Below, one piece after another: positions 10,533 through 18,713 of a stretch of 64,000 bases of DNA. Both the position numbers and the translations under genes were made by a program. Positions within the stretch are counted from its first letter, which is position 1. Each line of letters starts with the position of its first letter. Under the pieces are notes generated by a model. That model saw nothing but the letters and a program-made list of their open reading frames with translations, ran no database searches and had not been told where the DNA came from. This stretch comes from Sphingomonas carotinifaciens (GTDB taxonomy: Bacteria > Pseudomonadota > Alphaproteobacteria > Sphingomonadales > Sphingomonadaceae): assembly GCF_009789535.1 (NCBI RefSeq), contig NZ_WSUT01000001.1:62001-126000 (forward strand), read 5' to 3'.

Positions 10533-10841
10533 ATGACCGGCCGTGGCCCGAAAGCCTACTGGATCGCCCGGGTCGATGTGACCGACCCGGGCGCTTATGC
10601 CGAGTATATGGCGCTGGGGCCCGCCGCGTTGGTCGCGGGCGGCGGTCGCCTGCTGTCGCGCGGCGGGCGGGCGGTGGCGCTGGAGGGCCCGCCGCCTCGC
10701 GAGCGCACCGTGGTCATCGAATTCGACAGCATGGAGGCCGCGCTCGCCTGTCACGCCTCGCCCGCTTATCGTGCGGCGCGTGCCAGGCGGGAGGGCGCCG
10801 CCGAGGTCGAGATCGTCATCGTGGAAGGATTGGACGAATGA
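10533..10841 (+). CDS. DUF1330 family protein
   Basis: 102 aa, starting one base after the upstream stop (TGACATG). AYWIARVDVTDPGAYAEYMAL, the GGR..SRGG stretch, RTVVIEFDSMEAALACHASPAY and the end AEVEIVIVEG match the small ferredoxin-like-fold DUF1330 family, whose biochemical role is unsettled; relatives often sit in ring-degradation clusters. The next gene overlaps its stop by ATGA, so all three genes are coupled. Confidence 0.85.
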   Translation: MTGRGPKAYWIARVDVTDPGAYAEYMALGPAALVAGGGRLLSRGGRAVALEGPPPRERTVVIEFDSMEAALACHASPAYRAARARREGAAEVEIVIVEGLDE

Positions 10842-11230
10842 GCAGGGATCGCAGCGAGGCGTTCGAACGGGGCCTCGCCACGCGTCGCGAGGTGCTGGGC
10901 GACGCCTATGTCGACAAGGCGCTGGACGGTGCGGACGACTTCAACTGGCCGATGCAGCAGCTCACCACGGAATATTGCTGGGACCATATCTGGAACCGGC
11001 CGGGACTGGACCGGCGCAGCCGCAGCATCCTGAACCTGGGCATGATCGCGGCGCTGAACCGTGGTCATGAGTTCAAGGCGCATATCCGCGGCGCGCTGGC
11101 CAACGGGCTGACGCGCGAAGAGATTCAGGAAATCCTGTTGCAGATCGCGGTCTATGTCGGCGTGCCGGCCGGCGTCGACAGCTTCCGGCTGGCGCGAGAG
11201 GTGTTCGCGGAGATCGACGCGGCGGCGTGA
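10838..11230 (+). CDS. Carboxymuconolactone decarboxylase-like protein
   Basis: 130 aa. The helical CMD fold is evident (SEAFERGLATRREVLGDAYVD, TEYCWDHIWNRPGLDRRSRS, NRGHEFKAHIRGALANGLT, EIQEILLQIAVYVGVPAGVD), closest in layout to PcaC, which decarboxylates 4-carboxymuconolactone. It is the third gene of the LLM operon, coupled through ATGA. A decarboxylation or ring-processing step after the LLM reaction is plausible; a true PcaC function is unlikely without the other pca genes nearby. Confidence 0.88.
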   Translation: MSRDRSEAFERGLATRREVLGDAYVDKALDGADDFNWPMQQLTTEYCWDHIWNRPGLDRRSRSILNLGMIAALNRGHEFKAHIRGALANGLTREEIQEILLQIAVYVGVPAGVDSFRLAREVFAEIDAAA

Positions 11231-11269
11231 CGGACCTGTCCGGCCCCCGCCCAACGCGACCGCATTGGC

Positions 11270-11713
11270 GTGGTGCGGGGGTCGACCTACATCGCGGTGA
11301 TGCAGGAACTGACCCTGACCGTTGTCGGCATCGACTTTCCCAATGCGGATGGCAGCAATCGCCGATCCGAAGCGATGATGACGCTGCCCGGCGAGCCTGT
11401 GTCGCTGAAGCCGGAGCCGAAGAACAGGCATGATGCCAACGCCATCGCCGTGATCGGATCGCGCGGCGTGCAGATCGGCTATCTTAGCGCCGAGCGAGCG
11501 CCGTTGATCGGCGCGCGGATCGGCCGCGGCGAAGAGGTGTCGGCCGTGTTCCAGGGGTTGGCCGGAGCCTGCGCCTATATCCGCGTCCGGTTTGGCGGGG
11601 GCATGCCCACCCTGCCGACAAAGGCGCCGGGCTCATCGTCGATCGACAAGCCGGTGGCTGACGACCCTGACGGTTTCTATCCCGATGACGACGGCCCGGA
11701 ATGGGGCGCCTGA
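11270..11713 (+). CDS. HIRAN-domain protein
   Basis: 147 aa from the GTG at 11270, or 137 aa from the ATG at 11300; neither has a good ribosome site. The region LTVVGIDFPNADGSNRRSE, PVSLKPEPKNRHDANAIAVI, then GVQIGYLSAERAPLI is a clear HIRAN domain, a small fold that in helicases such as HLTF binds 3' DNA ends. Stand-alone bacterial versions are common and uncharacterised. The C-terminal ~35 residues are acidic and probably disordered. Confidence 0.8.
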   Translation: MVRGSTYIAVMQELTLTVVGIDFPNADGSNRRSEAMMTLPGEPVSLKPEPKNRHDANAIAVIGSRGVQIGYLSAERAPLIGARIGRGEEVSAVFQGLAGACAYIRVRFGGGMPTLPTKAPGSSSIDKPVADDPDGFYPDDDGPEWGA

Positions 11714-11723
11714 CCCGCCGGGG

Positions 11724-11942
11724 TCAGCGCATGCCGAAGCCGGCGCGGCTGTTTTCGCCATTGTCCCGGCGGTCGCGTCCGGCAAGGATATTTTCCAGTT
11801 CGGCCAGGCTGTGCGGTACATCGATATGCTGCGCGCCCAGGAACAGCCGACTGCCCTCCCCTTCCGGGATCGCATGGGTCAGCTTGTCGATATCAACCAG
11901 CGCCGTGCCCGAGGGGAGCATTTCCATTTGAACGAAGCGCAT
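11724..11942 (-). CDS. Small conserved-looking protein
   Basis: 72 aa, MRFVQMEMLPSGTALVDIDK at its start. The ATG at 11942 has GGAG 6 bases upstream. The alternating hydrophobic pattern (short beta strands, then HSLAELENILAG) recalls FlbD-type small proteins, but the similarity is too weak to name it. It converges on the HIRAN gene; its stop lies 10 bases from that gene's end. Confidence 0.6.
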   Translation of the reverse strand: MRFVQMEMLPSGTALVDIDKLTHAIPEGEGSRLFLGAQHIDVPHSLAELENILAGRDRRDNGENSRAGFGMR

Positions 11943-12089
11943 CGCCGTCTCCAGAGTTGAACGCCGCGAGGGGGCTTCGCGGCTGTCGATCGGTTCAACA
12001 GAACGCATGACGCGCCGGATCGACGCGGCGGACCCATAGGCTTGCGCCCGGACGGACCGGTTCCGCGTTTGGACGATATGGAGGCGAAC

Positions 12090-12203
12090 ATGACCATCGA
12101 TCCCGATCAGCAGGACGGCACCGACGACCGCGAGGCCGAGGAAATGGAGACGGTACAGGAAGAGGCCGCGGAGGAACGCGAGAATAATCGCGGCTACCAA
12201 TAG
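12090..12203 (+). CDS. Small acidic protein
   Basis: 37 aa, strongly acidic (MTIDPDQQDGTDDREAEEME... ending NNRGYQ). It is predicted because GGAGG sits 5 bases before the ATG and the frame is closed neatly 9 bases before the DUF3253 gene. It has no recognised family and is probably disordered; it may be co-transcribed with the next gene. Confidence 0.5.
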   Translation: MTIDPDQQDGTDDREAEEMETVQEEAAEERENNRGYQ

Positions 12204-12212
12204 GGACGGACG

Positions 12213-12464
12213 GTGGCGATCGGCCCGGCCGATGCGCAGGAGGCGACGCTGCGCCTGCTTTCCACGCGGTCGGCCACCGCCACCATTTGTCCCAGCGAAG
12301 TGGCCCGGATGCTGGCGGGCGACGGCGGCGACTGGCGCGCGATGATGCCCGTCGTCCATGACGGCGTGGATGGACTGGTGGCAGCGGGCACGATCCGGCT
12401 GAGCTGGAAGGCCGTACCCATGGCGCGGCGGGCCGGCCCCTATCGCATAGGATGGGTGGGTTAG
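12213..12464 (+). CDS. DUF3253 protein
   Basis: 83 aa from a GTG start. RSATATICPSEVARMLAGD, WRAMMPVVHDGVDGLVAAG and the C-terminal GPYRIGW fit DUF3253, a small winged-helix-like family of unknown function. It follows the small acidic frame by 9 bases. The ribosome site is poor (GGGACGG). Confidence 0.75.
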   Translation: MAIGPADAQEATLRLLSTRSATATICPSEVARMLAGDGGDWRAMMPVVHDGVDGLVAAGTIRLSWKAVPMARRAGPYRIGWVG

Positions 12465-12599
12465 TCGAACCGCCGTTCAACCCGCTGGATCCCGTTAATT
12501 TTTTGCCGGGATACCGGGTTCGCATGGCTTCTTCGTGGAACGACGGTGTGTGCGGTGCCGTTCATTGTGGAAGGACCAGGTGGTTCTTTGGGAGCGGCG

Positions 12600-15500
12600 A
12601 TGTTGAAGCGTAGCGAGGATGGGGTGGTGGCCGGTGGAGAGGCTGCCCCGACGGCCGCGGTGGCGGCGCAGTTGCTGGCCGGGGATGCGGAGCGGGTGAT
12701 GGTCGTGGCGGAGGACGAGGCGCGGGCCGAGGCGGTGGCGCGGGTGGCGTCCGCCCTGGCGCCCGAGGTGACCGTCGTCCATCTGGTGGCGAGCGATGCG
12801 CTGCCCGGCGACGCCGCGCCGGCCAGTGCCGCCAATATCGGCCAGCGGGTAGAAGCGCTGCGCCGCCTGCGCGCGGCAGAGGGCCGCATCATGCTGGTCC
12901 TGTCCGCGGAGGCGAGCGCGGTGCGCTACGCCGTGCCCGCCGCCTATGACGAGGTGCCGCCGATCTTCCGGGTCGGCGACGCGATCGACAGCGACGCGCT
13001 GCCGGCGCTGGCGAGCGACATGGGATACACCGCCGACGACCGGGTGGACGAACCCGGCGAGATCGCGGTGCGGGGCAGCGTGATCGACATCTTCCCCGCC
13101 GACCGGCTGTGCCCGGTACGGCTGGAGTTCGCCGACGGACGGATCACCGCCATCCGCAGCTATGACGCGGTGACGCAGTTGAGCCTGGACGAGATCGAGT
13201 CGGTGACGATCGGCCGGGCCAGCGAGCCGCCGCTGGGCGAAGGCGTGCCGATCACCGCACACCTGCAAGGTGCGGCGATCTTTCTGGACGCCGGTGCGGC
13301 CGGGCGCCGGGCACGTTTCCTCTCCTTGGCGACGGACGGGCGTGGCGCACAGCGATCGGCAGCCGAACTGGTCCCCGAGGCGGAATGGACCAAGGCGCTG
13401 GGCGACGCCGCAACCGTGCTGAACGTTGCGACCGAGGCGACCCCGCGCTTCGTGGAGCGGCGCGACCCCCTGCGCGCGTTTCGCCGGTTCGCCCGCGCGG
13501 CGATGAGCGAAGGACGGCTGGCGATCGCGGGATCGGCCCGCGACCTGCGCTTCCTGTCGGGGCGGATCGGTTTGCCGGCGCAGAATGCCGCGTCGCTGGA
13601 CGAGGCGGCGCACGGCGACAGGGATATGGTGTCGCTGCTGTGCGCGCCCGTCGACCAGGGCATTGCGCATGATGGCCTGAGCATCGTCGCCGCGGCCGAC
13701 CTGCTGGGCAGCCGGGCGCGGCTGGACGATATGGCGACGCCGACCGCCTCCGCCTTCGAGGGCGGTGCCGACCTGCGCGTCGGCGACCTGATCGTGCACG
13801 AGGATCACGGCATCGGCGCGGTGGCGGGGATCGAGGCGCTGGACGAGGGCACGGGTGCCGGCGACGCGATCGTGCTGGAATATGCCAAGGGGGCACGGCG
13901 GCTGGTGCCAGTGGCGGAGGCGGGGCGCATCTGGCGATACGGCGCGGACGCCGATGCGGTGACCTATGACACGCTGGACGGGGGAAGCTGGATCAAGCGC
14001 CGCGCCGGGATCGACGCGGCCATCGCGGAGAGCGCACGCGCGTTGCAGGCGCTGGCCGCCGAGCGCGATGCGCGGACCACCGATCCGATCGTGGCGGACA
14101 CCGCCGCCTATGAGACGTTCGCCGCCACCTTCCCCTTTACCGAGACGCCCGATCAGACCCGCGCGATCGCCGCGGTACGCGCCGACCTGGCAAGCGGGCG
14201 GCCGATGGACCGGCTGGTCGTGGGCGACGTGGGCTATGGCAAGACCGAGGTCGCCCTGCGTGCCGCGGCGATCGTCGCGCTGGCGGGGCGGCAGGTGGCG
14301 ATCGTCGCGCCGACCACGGTGCTGGTCCGCCAGCATCTGGACAGTTTCCGCAAGCGGTTCGCGGGCACCGGGCTGGAGGTCGCCGGCCTGTCGCGGCTGT
14401 CGACCCCGGCGGAGCGCAAGCGGGTCTGTGCCGGACTGGCCGACGGATCGATCGCGGTCGTGGTCGGCACCAGCGCGGTGACGGGCAAGGGCGTGACCTT
14501 CCACGATCTGGCGCTGGTCGTGATCGACGAGGAACAGCGTTTCGGGACGCGAGCCAAGGCGGGATTGCGCGATCTGGGCGCCGGCCATGTGCTGACGCTG
14601 AGCGCGACGCCGATCCCGCGCACGCTGCAATCCGCGATGGTCGGGTTGCAGGCGCTGTCGGTGATCGCGACGCCCCCGGCGCGGCGCCAGCCGATCCGGA
14701 CCACCATGGGCACGTTCGAGGACGAAACGGTGCGCAAGGCGCTGCGGCGCGAACGGGCGCGCGGCGGGCAAAGCTTCGTCGTGGTGCCGCGGATCGAGGA
14801 TATCGCGCCGCTTGCCGAGACGCTCGCCAGGCTGGTGCCGGAACTGGGCGTGGTGCAGGCGCATGGCAAGATGGACGCCCTGGACCTGGACGAGGCCATG
14901 TCGGGCTTTGCCGCGGGCGACGGCGACATCCTGCTGGCGACCAACATCATCGAGGCGGGGCTGGACGTGCCGCGCGCCAACACGATGATCGTCCATCATG
15001 CCGACCGCTTCGGCCTGTCGCAGCTGCACCAGCTGCGTGGCCGGGTGGGGCGTGGCGGGCGGCGCGGGCAGATCATGCTGCTGACCGCGCCTGGCGCGGA
15101 GATCGCGGATGGCACGATGAAGCGGCTGCGCGCGCTACAGGCGTTCGACCGGCTGGGCGCGGGCTTTGCGATCAGCGCCCGCGACCTGGACATGCGCGGG
15201 GCCGGCGATCTGGTGGGCGAGGAACAGGCCGGGCACATGAAGCTGATCGGGGTCGACCTGTACCAGCATCTGCTCGCCCAAGCGCTGAAGGCCGCAAGGG
15301 GGCAGGCGGCGGATCGCTGGCAGCCGGTGCTGAACCTGGGGCTGGCCGGGTCGCTGCCCGAGGCGTGGATCCCGGAAACCGATGTGCGCCTGACGCTGTA
15401 CAGCCAGCTTGCCCATCTGGACGACGTGGCCGCGCTGGAGGCGTTCACCGCCGAGCTGGAGGACCGGTTCGGCGCCTTGCCCGAGGCGGCGGTGCAGTTG

Positions 15501-15725
15501 CTGGAGGTGGTGCGGATCGGCATCCTGGCCTGCGCGGCGGGCATCCGCCAGATCGATGCGGGGCCGACGGCCATCGCCTTCACTCCCCAGGATGCCAAGG
15601 CCAAGCCGCCAAAGCCGTTCGCCGCGTCCAAGGACCGCTGGGTGGTGCGCGAGGCGATCGCCGACCCGCTCGCCCGCGGGGAGCGCATCCGGGAACTGCT
15701 CGACGAGTTGCAGGACGCAGCCTAG
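12600..15725 (+). CDS. Mfd-like (transcription-repair coupling factor family) DNA translocase
   Basis: 1041 aa from the ATG at 12600 (GGGAG 5 bases upstream). The order is that of Mfd: a UvrB-like N-terminal module (DEPGEIAVRGSVIDIFPADR), a CarD-like RNA-polymerase-interaction domain (DLRVGDLIVHEDHGIGAVAG), RecG-like helicase lobes (Walker A GDVGYGKTEVALRAA; DEEQRFG; LSATPIPRTLQSAM; LLATNIIEAGLDVPRANT; RGRVGRGG), a DMRGAGDLVGEEQAG segment and a TRCF C-terminal domain. Usual Mfd is about 1150 residues, so this one is about 100 shorter. It could be the cell's only Mfd or, more likely on this replicon, a second copy. Family members remove stalled RNA polymerase and recruit UvrA. Confidence 0.85.
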   Translation: MLKRSEDGVVAGGEAAPTAAVAAQLLAGDAERVMVVAEDEARAEAVARVASALAPEVTVVHLVASDALPGDAAPASAANIGQRVEALRRLRAAEGRIMLVLSAEASAVRYAVPAAYDEVPPIFRVGDAIDSDALPALASDMGYTADDRVDEPGEIAVRGSVIDIFPADRLCPVRLEFADGRITAIRSYDAVTQLSLDEIESVTIGRASEPPLGEGVPITAHLQGAAIFLDAGAAGRRARFLSLATDGRGAQRSAAELVPEAEWTKALGDAATVLNVATEATPRFVERRDPLRAFRRFARAAMSEGRLAIAGSARDLRFLSGRIGLPAQNAASLDEAAHGDRDMVSLLCAPVDQGIAHDGLSIVAAADLLGSRARLDDMATPTASAFEGGADLRVGDLIVHEDHGIGAVAGIEALDEGTGAGDAIVLEYAKGARRLVPVAEAGRIWRYGADADAVTYDTLDGGSWIKRRAGIDAAIAESARALQALAAERDARTTDPIVADTAAYETFAATFPFTETPDQTRAIAAVRADLASGRPMDRLVVGDVGYGKTEVALRAAAIVALAGRQVAIVAPTTVLVRQHLDSFRKRFAGTGLEVAGLSRLSTPAERKRVCAGLADGSIAVVVGTSAVTGKGVTFHDLALVVIDEEQRFGTRAKAGLRDLGAGHVLTLSATPIPRTLQSAMVGLQALSVIATPPARRQPIRTTMGTFEDETVRKALRRERARGGQSFVVVPRIEDIAPLAETLARLVPELGVVQAHGKMDALDLDEAMSGFAAGDGDILLATNIIEAGLDVPRANTMIVHHADRFGLSQLHQLRGRVGRGGRRGQIMLLTAPGAEIADGTMKRLRALQAFDRLGAGFAISARDLDMRGAGDLVGEEQAGHMKLIGVDLYQHLLAQALKAARGQAADRWQPVLNLGLAGSLPEAWIPETDVRLTLYSQLAHLDDVAALEAFTAELEDRFGALPEAAVQLLEVVRIGILACAAGIRQIDAGPTAIAFTPQDAKAKPPKPFAASKDRWVVREAIADPLARGERIRELLDELQDAA

Positions 15726-15735
15726 TGGGGGCGGC

Positions 15736-15858
15736 ATGACCATGACCCCCGATGCCCGCGATCGCCTCGTCCGCCGTGTGATCGCCACCGTCATGGTGCT
15801 GCTGTTCGTGGCGATCGCGGGCATGCTGGCACTGGGCGTGGCATTCTGGCGAAGCTGA
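15736..15858 (+). CDS. Small single-span membrane protein
   Basis: 40 aa: a short charged head (TPDARDRLVRR) and one hydrophobic helix from about residue 14 to 38 (VIATVMVLLFVAIAGMLALG), ending WRS. A GGGGG run lies 5 bases before the ATG. It begins 10 bases after the Mfd-like gene and may be co-transcribed. The family is not recognised. Confidence 0.6.
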   Translation: MTMTPDARDRLVRRVIATVMVLLFVAIAGMLALGVAFWRS

Positions 15859-15929
15859 TCCGCTAGATTGCCAATGACTTGCAGTAGCGGATGCGATAGG
15901 CTTGCCTCCGGTTATTGTAGGAGCAGGCG

Positions 15930-16556
15930 GTGAGACTCTGGATGTTGGCGGCGCTGTGTTCGCTGTCTGCGGCGGGACAGGCGCATGAGGTGTGGATCGA
16001 GCGGGACGGCAATGGTCCGGCGCGCATCTATCTGGGCGAGCCGGCGGAACCCGTGCCGGCGGGCGGCGATCCGGAGTTCAAGCATCTGAAGGCGCCGCAC
16101 CTGTTGCCGGCCGCCAAGGCGCCGTTGCAGCGGCGGGCTGGCTATCTGGAGGTGGCGGTGCCGGCGGGCGATGTGCGCGCCTGGGACGATGCGGTGTTCG
16201 CGCCCTGGGGCGAGGCGAATGCGCGCGAGGGCGTGGTCTATTATGCGCGCGCGGGGCGGCGTGAGGCCAAGGCCGGCCTGCCGCTGGAGCTGGCGCCGGT
16301 CGCGGCGAATGGCGACCGCTTCCGGCTGATGCGCGATGGACGCGCGGTGGCCGATACCGAGGTGACGATCATCGCGCCGGACAGGTCGGTGGTGAAGCGG
16401 ACGACCGACGCCGGCGGGATGGTCGATGCCATGCCGGGCGCCAAGGGACGGTATCTGCTGGTCGCGACGGTGAAGGACGCGGGTGCGCGCGCGGCGAATG
16501 GCGAGGCGCTGAAGACGCTGTACCGGATCACGACGACCAGCTTCGTGGTGCCGTAA
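15930..16556 (+). CDS. DUF4198 (NikM-like) periplasmic protein
   Basis: 208 aa with a signal peptide ending near AGQAHEVWIE. The mature N-terminal His, the length, and the C-terminal Ig-like domain (VTIIAPDRSVVKRTTDAGGM, KGRYLLVATVKDAG) match DUF4198, whose members are often linked to metal (Ni/Co) uptake. GTG start at 15930, with AGGAG 6 bases upstream. It has no metal transporter neighbour here, so the substrate is open. Confidence 0.8.
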   Translation: MRLWMLAALCSLSAAGQAHEVWIERDGNGPARIYLGEPAEPVPAGGDPEFKHLKAPHLLPAAKAPLQRRAGYLEVAVPAGDVRAWDDAVFAPWGEANAREGVVYYARAGRREAKAGLPLELAPVAANGDRFRLMRDGRAVADTEVTIIAPDRSVVKRTTDAGGMVDAMPGAKGRYLLVATVKDAGARAANGEALKTLYRITTTSFVVP

Positions 16557-16609
16557 CGGGCGAAGGGGTCGAGACATCGGGGCTCGTAGTGACGGGTCTC
16601 TCGATACGT

Positions 16610-16655
16610 CGTCTCGATACGCGGCTTTGCCGCTACTCGACGACTACTCGAGACG
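16610..16655. repeat. Compound inverted repeat, possible terminator or REP-like unit
   Basis: CGTCTCGA at 16610-16617 pairs with TCGAGACG at 16648-16655, and an inner hairpin GCGGCTTTGCCGC lies at 16621-16633. The element is in the gap between the convergent DUF4198 and YaiI genes. Part of the outer arm is also duplicated just upstream (TCTCGATACGTC). Confidence 0.6.
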
Positions 16656-16723
16656 AACGGAAGGGGGGGGAGAAAGGAAATTACCTCCCTTCTGTGATCC
16701 CGCCTCTGGTAGGCGCAATTGCC

Positions 16724-17182
16724 CTAACGGCGCAGGCGGGTGATCGCGGCGTCGAGGGCGGAGAGGAAGCGGGAGCGGTCCTCGCGGGCAAAGGGGGGCG
16801 GGCCGCCGATGCGGTCGCCGCCGGCGCGAAGGTCGCTCATGATCGCGCGCACCGCAACCGCGCTGCCGATCGAGCTGCTGGTGAAGGGGCGGCCGTTCGG
16901 GGCGATGACCGCCCCTGCCCCCGCCTTCAGGCAGCGATCGGCCAGCAGTATGTCCGTGGTGATGACGATCGCGCCGGCATCGGTCGCCTCCGCGATCCAG
17001 TCGTCGGCCGCATCGAAGCCGTCGCCGACCACCACCCGCGCGATCAGCGGATGCGGCGGCACGCGCAGATGCGCGTTGCTGACCACCGTCACCGGCACCT
17101 CGGTGCGCCAGGCGACGCGGTAGATCTCGTCCTTCACCGGGCAGGCGTCGGCATCGACCAGAATGCGTAAGGGTTGGGCCAT
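16724..17182 (-). CDS. yaiI: YaiI/YqxD family protein (DUF188)
   Basis: 152 aa. ILVDADACPVKDEIYRVA at the N-terminus, then VVGDGFDAADDWIAE, GAIVITTDILLADRCL and GRPFTSSSIG are diagnostic of the UPF0178/DUF188 family, which has a PIN-like fold with conserved acidic residues; the function is not established. The length is normal and the gene stands alone. Confidence 0.93.
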   Translation of the reverse strand: MAQPLRILVDADACPVKDEIYRVAWRTEVPVTVVSNAHLRVPPHPLIARVVVGDGFDAADDWIAEATDAGAIVITTDILLADRCLKAGAGAVIAPNGRPFTSSSIGSAVAVRAIMSDLRAGGDRIGGPPPFAREDRSRFLSALDAAITRLRR

Positions 17183-17275
17183 GCGGGCGCCATGCCACGG
17201 TGCGCGCCGCCACGCACGCTGAACATCGCGAAGCCCCGGCGGTTATGCCTTTTCGATATTGGGAAGGATCAAGAG

Positions 17276-17785
17276 ATGAGCGATCAACGACGCGCCGGCC
17301 TGTCGCCCCTGGCCGCCGGCGGGGTGGCGGTGGGCGTGCTGGGGCTGGCCGCGCTGCTCGGCCGGCGCAATGCCCCCGACCCGTCCCACCCGCGCATCCG
17401 CCGCTGGTATCGCCGGCTGGACAAGCCCGGTTTCACGCCCCCCGATCCGGTGTTCGGCGCGGTGTGGCCGGTGCTGGAAACGCTGACCGCCGTCGGGGGA
17501 TACCGACTGCTTCGCCAGCCCCCCTCCCCGGCGCGCAACACCGCGGTCGCCCTGTGGCTGGGCAACAGCGCGATGATCGGGGGGTGGACCGAGTTGTTCT
17601 TTCGCAAGCGCATGACCGGGCCGAGTGCGGTCGCGGCGGGCGCCATGGCGGTGACCACCGCCGCGCTGGCGGCGACGGCATGGCGGGTGGATCGGCCCGC
17701 CGCGGCGACGGCGGTGCCGCTGGCCGGCTGGCTGGGCTTCGCCACCGTGCTGGCCGGCGAGATCCAGCGGCGCAACCCGGACTGA
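17276..17785 (+). CDS. tspO: TspO/MBR-family membrane protein
   Basis: 169 aa with five hydrophobic segments. WYRRLDKPGFTPPDPVFGAV followed by WPVLETLTAVGGYRL is the first-helix/loop signature of TspO proteins, which bind tetrapyrroles and other ligands in the membrane. The ATG at 17276 has AAGGA about 8 bases upstream. It differs from short TspOs by an N-terminal extension of about 40 residues with a hydrophobic stretch. Confidence 0.85.
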   Translation: MSDQRRAGLSPLAAGGVAVGVLGLAALLGRRNAPDPSHPRIRRWYRRLDKPGFTPPDPVFGAVWPVLETLTAVGGYRLLRQPPSPARNTAVALWLGNSAMIGGWTELFFRKRMTGPSAVAAGAMAVTTAALAATAWRVDRPAAATAVPLAGWLGFATVLAGEIQRRNPD

Positions 17786-17858
17786 TCTTATGGAGGGGGC
17801 GGGAACATCCCGTGCGGCCCCGCGCTTGGGCGATCATCGTTCATTCAAAGGAAAAGCC

Positions 17859-18266
17859 ATGTCGATCCGCACCTTTGCGACCGTTTTCGGGGTGGTCTTC
17901 CTGCTCGCCGGGGTGGCCGGGTTCATTCCCGGCCTGTCGCCCGTCCATGCGCATCCCGACCTGCACGTCACGGCCGGATCGCGGCTGGCGCTGGGCCTGT
18001 TTCCGGTCAACGTGCTCCACAATCTGGTGCATATCGCCTTTGGCGTCTGGGGTCTGGCCGCCGCACGCAGCGTGGCCGGCGCGCGCTTCTATGGCAAGGG
18101 CGTGGCGGTGATCTATGGCCTGCTGACGCTGCTGGGTCTGATCCCGGCGACGAACACGACGTTCGGGCTGGTGCCGATCTATGGCAACGACATCTGGCTG
18201 CATGCCGCACTGGCGCTGGTCGCGGCCTATTTCGGGTTCGCCCGCGCAACCCGTCGTACCGCGTAA
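17859..18266 (+). CDS. DUF4383 membrane protein
   Basis: 135 aa with four hydrophobic helices. FATVFGVVFLLAGVAGFIPG, NVLHNLVHIAFGVWGLAA and the conserved N-x-x-H-x-x-H stretch are typical of DUF4383. The function is unknown. AAGGA lies about 8 bases before the ATG. Confidence 0.88.
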   Translation: MSIRTFATVFGVVFLLAGVAGFIPGLSPVHAHPDLHVTAGSRLALGLFPVNVLHNLVHIAFGVWGLAAARSVAGARFYGKGVAVIYGLLTLLGLIPATNTTFGLVPIYGNDIWLHAALALVAAYFGFARATRRTA

Positions 18267-18330
18267 CGCTTGCGCGGGGCGGCCATCCGGTCCACGCCCC
18301 GCCAAAGACCACCACCGAGACGAGGACGAC

Positions 18331-18621
18331 ATGGCCAAGGCATATTGGGCGCAGCTGATCGAGCTGGACGAGGAGATCGAGGCCAGCAAGATCCCCGGCG
18401 CGACCGATCATGAGGATGCGGCCGACACGCTGATCACCGACTTTGTCGGTGCGATGGGCGGCGAGATCACCAGCGGCGCGGTTCGCGTGTGGCAGGAAGG
18501 CGGCCGCGAGAAGGTGTATGACTGGCGCGCCGAATTCGAACTGCCCGAGGATTTCGACGAGAATGACGATGAGGATATCGAGGTCGAGGGCGAGATCATC
18601 CTGATCGAACGAATGGGCTGA
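18331..18621 (+). CDS. Acidic protein of unknown function
   Basis: 96 aa, soluble and very acidic towards the C-terminus (LPEDFDENDDEDIEVEGEII). The family is not recognised. A GAGACGAGGAC stretch lies just before the ATG. Codon usage fits the neighbouring genes, which supports a real gene. Confidence 0.7.
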   Translation: MAKAYWAQLIELDEEIEASKIPGATDHEDAADTLITDFVGAMGGEITSGAVRVWQEGGREKVYDWRAEFELPEDFDENDDEDIEVEGEIILIERMG

Positions 18622-18713
18622 GGGTGGCGCCCCCTCCCCTGCCGGGGAGGGGCCACCCGGTTGCGCCGGCCGGCGAGACGGGCGACAAGCATCGGTAATC
18701 CCGAGGAGAACCC

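Noticed and set aside
11724..12359. 211-codon extended version of the small minus-strand gene
   Set aside because: The first two thirds run antisense to the DUF3253 and acidic genes and look non-coding; an internal ATG with a GGAG site gives the 72-aa product.
12495..15029. 844-codon open frame opposite the Mfd-like gene
   Set aside because: Arg/His/Gln-rich shadow of a high-GC gene; no family features, while the plus strand encodes a complete translocase.
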